Shown here piece after piece: positions 44,941 through 53,119 of a stretch of DNA of 64,000 bases. The first letter of the stretch is position 1; each line of letters begins with the position of its first letter. The notes beneath the pieces were generated by a model. That model searched no databases. It was not told the DNA's origin and saw only the letters and a list, made by a program, of their open reading frames with translations. The translations under genes were made by a program, and so were the position numbers. Origin of the DNA: Niabella sp. (lineage in GTDB: Bacteria; Bacteroidota; Bacteroidia; Chitinophagales; Chitinophagaceae); the NCBI GenBank assembly GCA_017744715.1, contig JAGIAT010000002.1, positions 496,001-560,000 of the forward strand, given 5' to 3'.

Positions 44941-45606
44941 ATGATTCAAAAAATATTGATCGCCGAAGACTACGAAACTGTCAACCTGTCTATACAAAAA
45001 ACACTGGAAGAGCTGCATATTTCCAGCCCGGATTATGTGTACTATTGTGACGACGCACTGCTGCGCATTGAAAAAGCCCTGCAGGCCAACGCGTCCTACG
45101 ACCTGCTGATCACCGATCTTCATTTTGAGGAAGATCACCGCCAACAAAAGATCAGCGGCGGAGAAGCGCTGATTGCGGCCGCCCGGAACATACAGCCCGA
45201 CCTGAAGATCCTGGTATTTTCGGCCACCGGGAAACCGGCCACTATTGAAGCACTCTTTCAGAAAGAAGACATTGACGGGTATGTGTACAAGGGCCGTAAT
45301 GATGCCCGGGAGCTGAAGCTGGCCCTGGAACAGATTGCAGCCAACCGGCGTTATTTTCCCCAGCAATTTGTACAGCAACAGAAGCAGAAGAATACCTATG
45401 AACTTGACGAATTTGATATTACCATCCTGTCTTTAATGGCGGATGGAAAACGGCAGCAGGAGATCTCCGCCTACCTGAAAAAAAATAATATTAAGCCATC
45501 AGGGCTCAGCAGTATTGAAAAGCGACTGAACACCATTAAAGATGCCCTGGATTGCAGCACCAACGAGCAGCTGATTGCGCATTGCGTGAAGATGCGCATT
45601 ATTTAA
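44941..45606 (+). CDS. Response regulator with an atypical LuxR-like output domain
   Basis: A 221-residue protein. The receiver domain (1-125) has the acidic pair E9/D10, phospho-acceptor D59 in LLITDLHF and conserved K117 in YVYKGRN, so it should be phosphorylatable by the preceding kinase. The C-terminal part (about 145-221) resembles a LuxR-type helix-turn-helix (DITILSLMADGKRQQEISAYL) but with an insertion (KKNNIKPSGLSS) before the recognition helix. Its targets are unknown; the dyad at 46623 before the small-protein operon is a candidate site. Confidence 0.85.
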   Translation: MIQKILIAEDYETVNLSIQKTLEELHISSPDYVYYCDDALLRIEKALQANASYDLLITDLHFEEDHRQQKISGGEALIAAARNIQPDLKILVFSATGKPATIEALFQKEDIDGYVYKGRNDARELKLALEQIAANRRYFPQQFVQQQKQKNTYELDEFDITILSLMADGKRQQEISAYLKKNNIKPSGLSSIEKRLNTIKDALDCSTNEQLIAHCVKMRII

Positions 45607-45807
45607 CCGGGGCAGCAAAGCAGCTCACTGCTTGTCCTCTAAAAAGAACAAGTGTATGGGATGAAATATTTCTTCCACACTGGCCCGACCAGAAATCCCA
45701 GCGCCCCTCGGCTGCACTGCCAATGACAGATGATATTATATATCGAAACCCGTTATATTTTCGTCATGCCGGGTTTTTTCGATAGGGAGCCTAATCAAAG
45801 TAACGAT

Positions 45808-46597
45808 GACACCATATACATTCGTCACCTTGAGCACAGCACAGCGAAGTCGAAAGGTATCCCGGTCTTCGGGTATTCTGGTATTGCAGGGATGCTTCGA
45901 CTGGGCTATGCATGACGCGCGTATAATCCTTTCCTCATGTGGAGTATTTGATAGAGCGCATGATCAACGCAGCGATGACACCATATGCATTCGTCACCTT
46001 GAGCGCAGCACAGCGAAGTCGAAAGGTATCCCGGTCTTCGGGTTGTCTGGTATCACAGAGATGCTTCGACTGCGCTCAGCACGCGAGTATAATCCTTTCC
46101 CCATGTGGAGTATTTGATAGAGCGCCTGATCAACGCAGCGATGACACTATATACATTCGTCACCCTGAGCGCAGCACAGCGAAGTCGAAAGGTATCCCGA
46201 TCTTCGGGTAGTCTGGTATTGCAGGGATGCTTCGGCCTCGCTCAGCATGACGAAAGTGTAATCCTTTCGTCATGTGGGGTATTTGATAGAGCACCTGATC
46301 AACGCAGCGATGACACCATATACATTCGTCACCTTGAGCGCAACACAGCGAAGTCGAAAGGTCTCCCGGTCTTCGGGTAGTCTGGTATCACAGGGATGCT
46401 TCGACTGCGCTCAGCATGACGCGAGTATAATCCTTTCCTCATGTGGAGTATTTGATAGAGCACCTGATCAACGCAGCGATGACACCATATACATTCGTCA
46501 CCCTGAGCGCAGCACAGCGAAGTCGAAGGGTCTCCCGGTCTTCGGGTAGTCTGGTATCACAGAGATGCTTCGGCTGCGCTCAGCATGACGCGAGTAG
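45808..46597 (+). repeat. Five-copy tandem array, ~169-bp period
   Basis: Copies begin at 45808, 45977, 46143, 46312 and 46481 (periods 169, 166, 169, 169; the last is truncated after about 117 bases). Each starts GACACCATATACATTCGTCA and contains two opposed elements: CACCCTGAGCGCAGC followed by CGAAGTCGAAAGG, and later CTTCGACTGCGCTCAGCATG, which can fold back on each other. The latter are the common Bacteroidota intergenic hairpin sequence, here amplified with a long spacer. Open frames of about 90 codons recur in every copy but change with the 166/169 register and have no protein-like features. A degenerate edge may extend back to about 45745. Confidence 0.9.
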
Positions 46598-46622
46598 GAT
46601 TTATTTTTAAAAAATCTGCCAC

Positions 46623-46668
46623 TTTACGGTTTTCCGTAAAAAACAGCTTTGCGGACACGCTACTTTTG
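46623..46668 (+). promoter_or_regulatory. Palindrome TTTACGGTTTTCCGTAAA plus -7 element TACTTTTG
   Basis: A 7-bp perfect inverted repeat with a TTTT centre (46623-46640) lies 20 bases before TACTTTTG (46661-46668, matching TAnnTTTG), which in turn is 19 bases before the first ATG of the small-protein operon at 46688. The dyad occupies the place of the -33 box, as an activator site would. No TTTG -33 box is at the proper distance, which fits dependence on an activator. Confidence 0.55.
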
Positions 46669-46687
46669 ACTCATACTAAAAGCGTTT

Positions 46688-46900
46688 ATGATGAGCAAAA
46701 GTTATTATGTTAACAAAATCGCACAAAGCAATGGCGACCACGAAGTACATGAGGAAGGATGTTCCTGGTTGCCTGCGTTCAATAACCGGATCCCCCTGGG
46801 CCAGCACACCTCCTGTCACAGTGCCGTACGCGAAGCGAAAAAGTACTACACCCTGGCTAACGGTTGCAAATACTGTTGTCCTGACTGTCATACTCGTTAA
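46688..46900 (+). CDS. Small cysteine-rich conserved protein
   Basis: A 70-residue protein without a signal peptide. Pattern: SKSYYVNKIAQSNGDHEVHEEGC, LPAF, LGQHTSCHSAV and GCKYCCPDCHTR at the end. The six Cys and several His suggest a zinc-binding knuckle. I recall similar short proteins in many Bacteroidota, without known function. It starts 19 bases after a -7 element and is followed 9 bases later by the next small gene. Confidence 0.75.
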   Translation: MMSKSYYVNKIAQSNGDHEVHEEGCSWLPAFNNRIPLGQHTSCHSAVREAKKYYTLANGCKYCCPDCHTR

Positions 46901-46909
46901 GATCCAGCC

Positions 46910-47143
46910 ATGAAATTCGGATACAGAAAGCCATCCCTGGCCAGGCGCATTGCCGCCCGTACATCGGTAAAACGGTATATCCGGCATTCGCTGGGCTTTA
47001 AGGCACCCAGAGGCTGGGGCTGGATCACGGATCCCAGGCGGGCGGCCTATAATAAGGTCTACAACCAAACTTCAAAAGGATGTCTTTTAGTGTTGTTGTA
47101 TCTATCCGGCATTTCCTTCCTCCTCCTGTTATTCATTCTTTAA
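46910..47143 (+). CDS. Small basic single-helix membrane protein
   Basis: A 77-residue protein. The strongly basic first 55 residues contain KFGYRKPSLARRIAARTSVK and a block around LGFKAPRGWGWITDPRRAAYNKVYNQTS, a conserved motif I associate with short Bacteroidota proteins of unknown role. One C-terminal transmembrane helix (about 58-76). It would be tail-anchored with a basic cytoplasmic face. It sits between the Cys-rich and the PBCV-adaptor-like genes with 9- and 12-base gaps. Confidence 0.72.
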   Translation: MKFGYRKPSLARRIAARTSVKRYIRHSLGFKAPRGWGWITDPRRAAYNKVYNQTSKGCLLVLLYLSGISFLLLLFIL

Positions 47144-47155
47144 ATCCATAGCATC

Positions 47156-47401
47156 ATGCCATTTAAAAAACTACTCTTCCTGCTGTTGTTCTTTACAGCG
47201 TTCGGGGCCAGCCCTGCCCATGCACAGGCAAAGAAAAAAGCCAGCACTCAAAAATCCGTTACCCCCAAAAAAAGCAAGACCCGCAAAACGGCAACGGTCA
47301 ACTCCGACGACGGGGAATATTATAACGGACACAAAATTTATACCGGGCCAAGGGGCGGGCGTTATTATATCAACCGCAACGGCAACAAAACTTATATATA
47401 A
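47156..47401 (+). CDS. Exported small protein with PBCV-type basic adaptor motif
   Basis: An 81-residue protein: signal peptide (1-24, ending AHAQ), a Lys-rich linker (25-50), then NGHKIYTGPRGGRYYINRNG-type sequence (about 58-81), which matches the short basic adaptor domain first named from chlorella viruses (YxGPxGGxYYxNxxGxKxY). The motif occurs as an add-on in many bacterial secreted proteins and is thought to bind or tether. Here it makes up nearly the whole mature protein. Last gene of the three-gene small-protein run. Confidence 0.75.
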   Translation: MPFKKLLFLLLFFTAFGASPAHAQAKKKASTQKSVTPKKSKTRKTATVNSDDGEYYNGHKIYTGPRGGRYYINRNGNKTYI

Positions 47402-47657
47402 GTTGCGCGCATCCCGTAAACAAAGTAACCAAAATCTCCATATACCGGCGGCCGACGCGCTGTCACCGTATGCAACCTCGGCCGTTGTCTTCCTGTGAAA
47501 ACACTTTTTGTCACACATTCGGCATTTATAACAACCGTAAATTTTAAGTCATGCCAATTGCTCCGCCAGGGTGATAGCCCACCATCGAACCGCCATCCAC
47601 GGCTAACGGACTGAAAAACCCACTCCTATTTTTACAACAAACAGGTTACAGTCCGAA

Positions 47658-47864
47658 ATGAAATCTATTCTTTTAGCCGTTTTAATTCTCAACAGCAACA
47701 GCTGTACCCCCACCACCGTATATATCTGCGACAGCAATACGGCCACACGGTATCATTACAACGAACACTGCAGGGGTTTAAAAAACTGCAATTACCGCAT
47801 CCTTGCAACCACATTGGACAGCGCGGAAAAAGAAAACCGCACGCTTTGCAGATGGGAGGAGTAG
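47658..47864 (+). CDS. Small exported/lipoprotein-like Cys-rich protein
   Basis: A 68-residue protein with a short signal (KSILLAVLILNSNSC; Cys16 is a possible lipid attachment site). The mature part has TVYICDSNTATRYHYNEHCRGLKNC and a closing LCRWEE, a pattern I recall from Bacteroidota short proteins (two Cys-His pairs, probably metal-binding). It lies 256 bases after the preceding small gene; nothing is seen in that gap. Confidence 0.68.
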   Translation: MKSILLAVLILNSNSCTPTTVYICDSNTATRYHYNEHCRGLKNCNYRILATTLDSAEKENRTLCRWEE

Positions 47865-47905
47865 TATACGGCCAAACAACAACAGGCTTCAAAATAACTT
47901 TTAAA

Positions 47906-48400
47906 ATGAAACGGTTCTTTAATAGTTGTGCAAAGAAGATAATGCAGTGCTTCAACTTCCGCAGGCCCGTATTCCGTCACCTGGATTACATTGACCTTAT
48001 TCTGGAAAATAAACGATTACTATTGATCAGCTGGGAAACGATGCATACAAACAGGCTGTATATCCGGCCAGGCAAGCATTCAGACCGCCGGTCTTCGGGT
48101 GCTGCTGTTTATACATTGCGCGCGGGCACTAACACGGTCGAAATCGTGCTTAAGAACACATGGCGTTCAAGTAAAAAAGGCATCGATCTCAAAAACCTAC
48201 CCTTGGATCCGCAAATGCGCCGGTATCTGGATGCCTATTTTTCCAATAAGTCCGCTTTCGATATCCGATTAGGGCTGCCAGCACTTACAAACACAACAAT
48301 CCGGTTAAAGCCATTACGTGCCCCGCTTTTACCAAATCCCCAAATAACGGGTTTTAGTATTTCCTTTAATCTATCTCAATTTAATGACTATGTCTCGTGA
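47906..48400 (+). CDS. Hypothetical beta-rich protein, first gene of the DUF4407/J-domain operon
   Basis: About 164 residues from the ATG at 47906; a longer frame from 47846 overlaps the previous gene and is less likely. A basic N-terminus (MKRFFNSCAKK) is followed by alternating strands (LDYIDLILENKRLLLISWETMHTNRLYIRP, AAVYTLRAGTNTVEIVLKNTWR split by turns) that suggest an immunoglobulin-like beta-sandwich. No family assigned. Its end overlaps the DUF4407 start by 11 bases, so the two are translationally coupled. Confidence 0.65.
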   Translation: MKRFFNSCAKKIMQCFNFRRPVFRHLDYIDLILENKRLLLISWETMHTNRLYIRPGKHSDRRSSGAAVYTLRAGTNTVEIVLKNTWRSSKKGIDLKNLPLDPQMRRYLDAYFSNKSAFDIRLGLPALTNTTIRLKPLRAPLLPNPQITGFSISFNLSQFNDYVS

Positions 48401-49652
48401 TTTTTATCAAAGCCCCAAATCTTCACGCATCATGCGTCTTTTTTGGAAAGCAGCCGGCGCCGACCGATATATCCTGGAGCGGAGTACGTACGGTGACCAG
48501 GTGAAATATCTATGTCTTGGAGGCATCATTGTAGCAACCGGCCTTATGGCCGGACTGGCGGGTGGTTATGCATTCTACACAATCTTTGAGCCAAGAGGAA
48601 ACGCCATTGATTCCTTTAAAACAACCGCCGCCATCGGAGGGAATCATGATATTACAGATCTTCCAACCATGGCGAAAGCCGTGATATTTGGTATCATATG
48701 GGGACTGATTATCTTCAATATCGACCGGTTTATTATTTCCAGCACCGGAAAAGGCGACGGCACCGAGGATATCACCGGGAAAGAGCTCAAAGGTGCATTA
48801 CCCCGCTTACTGATGGGGGCCATCATTGCAATGACCATTTCCAAACCCGTAGAGATCCGCATGTTCAAAACGGAGATCGATATCAAACTGCATGAAAAGC
48901 AGATTGAACAGCAGCAGATCTACAAGGCTAAAACCGATTCCGTATTCAATAGTGAACTTGTCAAAAAAGACAAGGAGATTGAAAAAATAGAAACGGAGTT
49001 GAGCAATAAGCGAAGCCGCTATCAAACGCTTGAACAGAACTATATTGAAGAAGCCCGCCTGGTTACCGTTGGTCCCCGTGCCCTGGCTATCAAACAGCAA
49101 ATGGATGGTCTGGCCGCAGAAATCAAAGCATTAGAGGCCAACCCCGATTACCTGCGTGTAAAAAAAGAAAAAGAGGCCATTGAAGACCGGCGCGCTGCCG
49201 CCCTGAACCAAAGCGAAAAATATGCCGCCGGACTGGATGGACTGCTGGAACGCATAAAAATCGGGCACGAGATATCCGGTCCGGCCATCTCCTGGTTCAT
49301 TACGCTGCTCTTTATGGCAATTGAACTGACGCCGATCTTCTTTAAGCTGATGCTGATCAAAAGTCCATACGACTATATGGAAGAGAACATCAAAGAGCTG
49401 ATCAAGGCCGAAAGCGGTATTGAAATACAACACAATTATTACCAGGACAAACAAGGGCATGAAAGAGACAAGGTGGTTCAGCATCAGGTGATCCGGCTGC
49501 TAAAAGAAAAAATTGCCTTACTGGAAGCGCAAAGTCAGTTAAGTGAAGCCGCCCTTGAGCACTGGAAAGAAAAAAAGAAGGAAAGCATTGCGGTCAACCC
49601 CGAAGCCTTTGTAACCGAAAACCCGGTATCGCATAATGAGGTAACGTCATGA
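48390..49652 (+). CDS. DUF4407 family membrane protein with cytoplasmic coiled coil
   Basis: About 420 residues. Predicted transmembrane helices at about 40-63, 91-110, 131-148 and 297-318; between the third and fourth is a long charged coiled coil (about 155-285). DUF4407 signatures include IIFNIDRFIISS and ISKPVEIRMFKTEID. The C-terminal tail (320-420) is helical and charged. Function unknown for the family. The stop overlaps the next start by 4 bases (ATGA). A first ATG at 48384 is two codons upstream and equally possible. Confidence 0.85.
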   Translation: MSRDFYQSPKSSRIMRLFWKAAGADRYILERSTYGDQVKYLCLGGIIVATGLMAGLAGGYAFYTIFEPRGNAIDSFKTTAAIGGNHDITDLPTMAKAVIFGIIWGLIIFNIDRFIISSTGKGDGTEDITGKELKGALPRLLMGAIIAMTISKPVEIRMFKTEIDIKLHEKQIEQQQIYKAKTDSVFNSELVKKDKEIEKIETELSNKRSRYQTLEQNYIEEARLVTVGPRALAIKQQMDGLAAEIKALEANPDYLRVKKEKEAIEDRRAAALNQSEKYAAGLDGLLERIKIGHEISGPAISWFITLLFMAIELTPIFFKLMLIKSPYDYMEENIKELIKAESGIEIQHNYYQDKQGHERDKVVQHQVIRLLKEKIALLEAQSQLSEAALEHWKEKKKESIAVNPEAFVTENPVSHNEVTS

Positions 49653-50620
49653 GCAGCCGCAGCAAACCCAACGGCATTGCGTCCCAAAGAAGTTTTGTAA
49701 AGCTACTGGGTGGGGAATATGATCTGATGCGCAGCACCGGCATATTAAAGCGCTTTTATGCGGCCACATTACTGATCATTGCCATCCTGCTACTAACCTG
49801 CATCAGTATCTTTTATGCCATCGAACTTTTATTTCATTCCATTGCCGTGGAAACCACGCTCGCCGTGTTTTTCTCTTTACTGTTTATCTGCATCTACATT
49901 TTCCTGCTGAATACCTTCTCGAAAGAGGATCGGAAGCGTAAAAAAAAGTTGAACTTTTCAGATATCATACGTATCGGATTTATAGCATTTATGGGGTTCC
50001 TGATCGCACAGCCGTTGATCATACTGGTGTATGCGGCGTCGCTTTCAGCGGACGTAGCACATTATAAACAGCAGCTGCTGAACACCCATACCACCCGTAT
50101 TGCCGGACTAACAGAAAAAGAAACAGGAAAACTGGCAGCCCGGCACCATCATTACAACCGGCAAAAGCAGCAGTCCGGAACCACCATCTACGATGATCAG
50201 ATGGCACGGATCGATCGCACCCTGCAGGCAATGGAGATCAAAACCCAGGCACTCGAATCCGCAGCCGCGCGCACCATTGCCGCAAACAGCTTCTTCCTGT
50301 ACCGGATAAAAAGGGTCAACGGAAGTTATCCGCTATCCGGACTTCTGGTCCTTATCATTGTAACGCTCTTTATGCTCCCGGCCCTGTTGATTTATACCAT
50401 TTCCGGTGAGCATCATTACTACCGGCAAAAAAAAGCACTCGAAAGAAAACTGATCTCGGATGCCTACCACGCCTTTACCATGCATTACAAAAAATTATGG
50501 GATCAGTCCGTAACCATTTTCTCGCGGTACATAGATCCTCCTTTTAATACGATTCGCAAAAAACCACCTGTTTCCGGCAACACAAATGATTTTATTCAAA
50601 AGTATATCGACAACCGATAG
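49649..50620 (+). CDS. Membrane protein with DUF4407-like topology
   Basis: A 323-residue protein: helices at about 38-62, 66-88, 108-130, a soluble helical segment with GLTEKETGKLAARHHHYNRQ (about 140-205), a fourth helix (about 225-247) and a cytoplasmic tail. This is the same 3+coil+1 arrangement as the preceding DUF4407 protein, without obvious sequence identity. It may be a divergent relative forming a pair with it. It overlaps DUF4407 by 4 bases and precedes the J-domain gene by 15 bases. Confidence 0.75.
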   Translation: MSSRSKPNGIASQRSFVKLLGGEYDLMRSTGILKRFYAATLLIIAILLLTCISIFYAIELLFHSIAVETTLAVFFSLLFICIYIFLLNTFSKEDRKRKKKLNFSDIIRIGFIAFMGFLIAQPLIILVYAASLSADVAHYKQQLLNTHTTRIAGLTEKETGKLAARHHHYNRQKQQSGTTIYDDQMARIDRTLQAMEIKTQALESAAARTIAANSFFLYRIKRVNGSYPLSGLLVLIIVTLFMLPALLIYTISGEHHYYRQKKALERKLISDAYHAFTMHYKKLWDQSVTIFSRYIDPPFNTIRKKPPVSGNTNDFIQKYIDNR

Positions 50621-50635
50621 CAATTCTGAACTGCG

Positions 50636-52558
50636 ATGGATTACAAGAAGGACTATTACCGCATACTGGAGGTGCCGGAGCAGGCCACACCCGAAGCGCT
50701 CCGTGCTTCCTACCGGCGTCTTGCCAAACGCTATCATCCCGACAAAAATCCCGGCAACCCGGAATCCGAGGAACATTTTAAGGATATCAATGAGGCCTAT
50801 GAGATCCTGGGCGATCCAGCATCCCGCGCTGTTTATGACAGTTACCGCACTCATCAAAAGAAGCAAAGCGTTTCACAGGAACCGCTTAACGAAGAAAATG
50901 CTACCCATCCCCGGGACCCGCACCAGGAAACAAAGACCCGTACGTACACCGTTACCCGCGAACGGAAAGTTTATGTGCGTGGGGCCATCGAAGCAAAATT
51001 CCAGGGGATGCCGGACATTGTTGAATATGAGGCCGGGCAATGGGAAACCTGTTTTACGATTACCCCCACAGAAATACTGGTAACCATATCCGCCCCGGAT
51101 ATCTATACAACGGCTGTACCCGAAGGATACCAACGGATGTATTCCAGTACCGATCTATTCACAACACCCATTGAACAACCAGTCCGCTGTAAGATCGTCA
51201 CTTCCGGTCAGGAAGCCTATTACCAGCTCGATCTTTACGACATCCGGATAAAAGATCCGCAGTTAGACGGAATTACAAAACACGAACAGTACAGTTTCGG
51301 AACTCTGCGCGGTGAGTTGTTTGCCTATGTATTACACCACTATGAAGAGGTAGTTACGGAGACCTATACAACCTGTGCGGGCGCTACGGGACGTGTTGAA
51401 ACAAAAACAGAGAACGGGCAACTTTATACAAGGGAAGAACAATATTCCGCCGATTGCAATACCTACTGGACCGAATGGCAGCAAGTGCCCCAAAAGCACC
51501 GGTCCTATGCCCGCTCCACAAAAGCGACGCCTGTTTACAACCACCCCAATCCACCGCATTCCGATTGGTGGTGGCTCCTTTTACTATTAGTTGCAGGTAT
51601 CATCTGGCCACCCTTATTCGCTATTATACTGATCCTGGCCGGGATGTTGCTGCTGCCATTGCTGCTCGTATGGCTGGCCGAAAAAGCCGGTAAAGGATTC
51701 CATTGGGTACTTGTATTCCTATTAGGTTTTATCTTTTTGATAACCATTGGCCTCATGCTTCAGCCGCCTCCCCCTCGTCCATCGCCTGATGCCCACACCA
51801 GGCTGGACCGCATCCGTTCAAGCAAATTGCCCATTCAAAGCCCTCGTACACCGGCAGATACATTGATAACCCACACACTTCGCTGGCAGGACCGGAACGA
51901 TAGCGTATATACCATCCGGCTGTCTGTACGTACATCTGAATGGCACCGGTCGTCCCTGGCGCACCGGCAGATGAATGAACAGCAATATGCATCTCGCGGC
52001 ATCGGTGCAGTATACAGCCAGATGCTCGCCACCGACCAGGAGGCCATAAAACCGGCAGCCCTGACTTTTGCTACGCTGGCAAAAGAAAAAAAACTCAACC
52101 GGCCGCAAACAGCATCCATGATCCTGTCCTGTATCCAATCCATCCCTTATGCACTGATTGTAGACCGGTCCTGCTCCGACAGCTATAACGATCCCTACAT
52201 CACCCGGTATCTTGTAACCTGTAAAACGGATTGTTGCAAGGGCTATTCAAAATTCGGTGTACAATCACCCGTTGAGTTTCTGGCAGATCTGAAAGGAGAT
52301 TGTGATACCCGGGCATTATTCCTGTATAGCGTATTGGGGCAATTGGGGTATCCGGTTGCACTGATGACCAGCAACTACTATAAACATGCGGTTATTGCGG
52401 TGGCGCTCGACAAGCCGCCTTCCGGCAATGCCGTTGGAATATCGATTGATAAAAAAAGTTATTACATGTGGGAAACCACTTCCAAAAAGTTCGGACCGGG
52501 AGAACTGCCCGCGTCGCTATCCAACATCCGTTACTGGAATATTACCCTGATTCAATAA
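50636..52558 (+). CDS. J-domain protein fused to a membrane segment and a transglutaminase-like domain
   Basis: A 640-residue protein. Residues 4-70 are a J domain with an intact HPD (34-36, in KRYHPDKN), so it can recruit and stimulate Hsp70/DnaK. Residues about 100-295 are a beta-rich region of no recognised family with several Cys. Two hydrophobic helices (about 311-347 and 356-377) cross the membrane, followed by a Pro-rich stretch. The C-terminal part (about 400-640) has C556 in LKGDCDTRALFLYSVL and H584 in YYKHAVIAV, with E613 or a nearby Asp as a possible third residue, the pattern of papain/transglutaminase-like cysteine enzymes. If both membrane helices cross, both ends face the cytoplasm. 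Confidence 0.8.
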   Translation: MDYKKDYYRILEVPEQATPEALRASYRRLAKRYHPDKNPGNPESEEHFKDINEAYEILGDPASRAVYDSYRTHQKKQSVSQEPLNEENATHPRDPHQETKTRTYTVTRERKVYVRGAIEAKFQGMPDIVEYEAGQWETCFTITPTEILVTISAPDIYTTAVPEGYQRMYSSTDLFTTPIEQPVRCKIVTSGQEAYYQLDLYDIRIKDPQLDGITKHEQYSFGTLRGELFAYVLHHYEEVVTETYTTCAGATGRVETKTENGQLYTREEQYSADCNTYWTEWQQVPQKHRSYARSTKATPVYNHPNPPHSDWWWLLLLLVAGIIWPPLFAIILILAGMLLLPLLLVWLAEKAGKGFHWVLVFLLGFIFLITIGLMLQPPPPRPSPDAHTRLDRIRSSKLPIQSPRTPADTLITHTLRWQDRNDSVYTIRLSVRTSEWHRSSLAHRQMNEQQYASRGIGAVYSQMLATDQEAIKPAALTFATLAKEKKLNRPQTASMILSCIQSIPYALIVDRSCSDSYNDPYITRYLVTCKTDCCKGYSKFGVQSPVEFLADLKGDCDTRALFLYSVLGQLGYPVALMTSNYYKHAVIAVALDKPPSGNAVGISIDKKSYYMWETTSKKFGPGELPASLSNIRYWNITLIQ

Positions 52559-52571
52559 AACCAAGATCATC

Positions 52572-53063
52572 ATGAAACATTTTTTACCGGCACACATTGG
52601 AATCATTTTGCTATTGCTGCTATTCCAAACCTATATCCTTTTCTATATCACGTTGTTTTTATTACGGCGGCTGAAGATGCTGAAGCGGCCCTATAATGGC
52701 ATGGATCATGCAGAATTGTTAGTAGCCGCGGTTGTCCTTTTGGGTGTCCTGTTCCTCTCGTCTGCAAATGCACCTGCACTGTTCCAGGCGGCCCAATCAT
52801 ACAGTGATTTGGATCTTTCCCCGGCGAAACATCTGTTGCTCTATTTCGTCCGCTCTTTTGCTGTTATCTTGTTCTTTAGCGGCCTGTACGTTATGCTGGG
52901 CTTTGTACATCTGCGCCTTTTATTCCGCAGATATTATTCAACCCCGGGGATTGCCACCAGCATACTCATTGCAACCGTAACGATCGGTATTGCGCTGGTT
53001 TGCTGGTTTACCTGCAAAGAGGTTCTGGATTATATAACGCCCCGGTTTATTAATTTCCGGTAA
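52572..53063 (+). CDS. Four-helix membrane protein of unknown function
   Basis: A 163-residue protein, very hydrophobic, with helices at about 8-32, 46-68, 86-114 and 126-150. No family recognised. It starts 13 bases after the J-domain gene and so probably belongs to the same operon and complex. Confidence 0.7.
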   Translation: MKHFLPAHIGIILLLLLFQTYILFYITLFLLRRLKMLKRPYNGMDHAELLVAAVVLLGVLFLSSANAPALFQAAQSYSDLDLSPAKHLLLYFVRSFAVILFFSGLYVMLGFVHLRLLFRRYYSTPGIATSILIATVTIGIALVCWFTCKEVLDYITPRFINFR

Positions 53064-53119
53064 CCGGGATGCCAACGCTGAGATGGCCGACGTGTTACCC
53101 GTAATTTTAAAGACAGATT

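Noticed and set aside
45806..46549. Series of ~90-codon open frames on the plus strand, apparently a family of similar small proteins
   Set aside because: They repeat with the 166/169-bp DNA unit, overlap each other's ends, and consist of translated hairpin sequence. They are a consequence of the tandem array, not genes.
45808..46597. Possible CRISPR array
   Set aside because: The unit is ~169 bp and nearly identical throughout; there are no unique spacers of regular length and no cas genes in the window.
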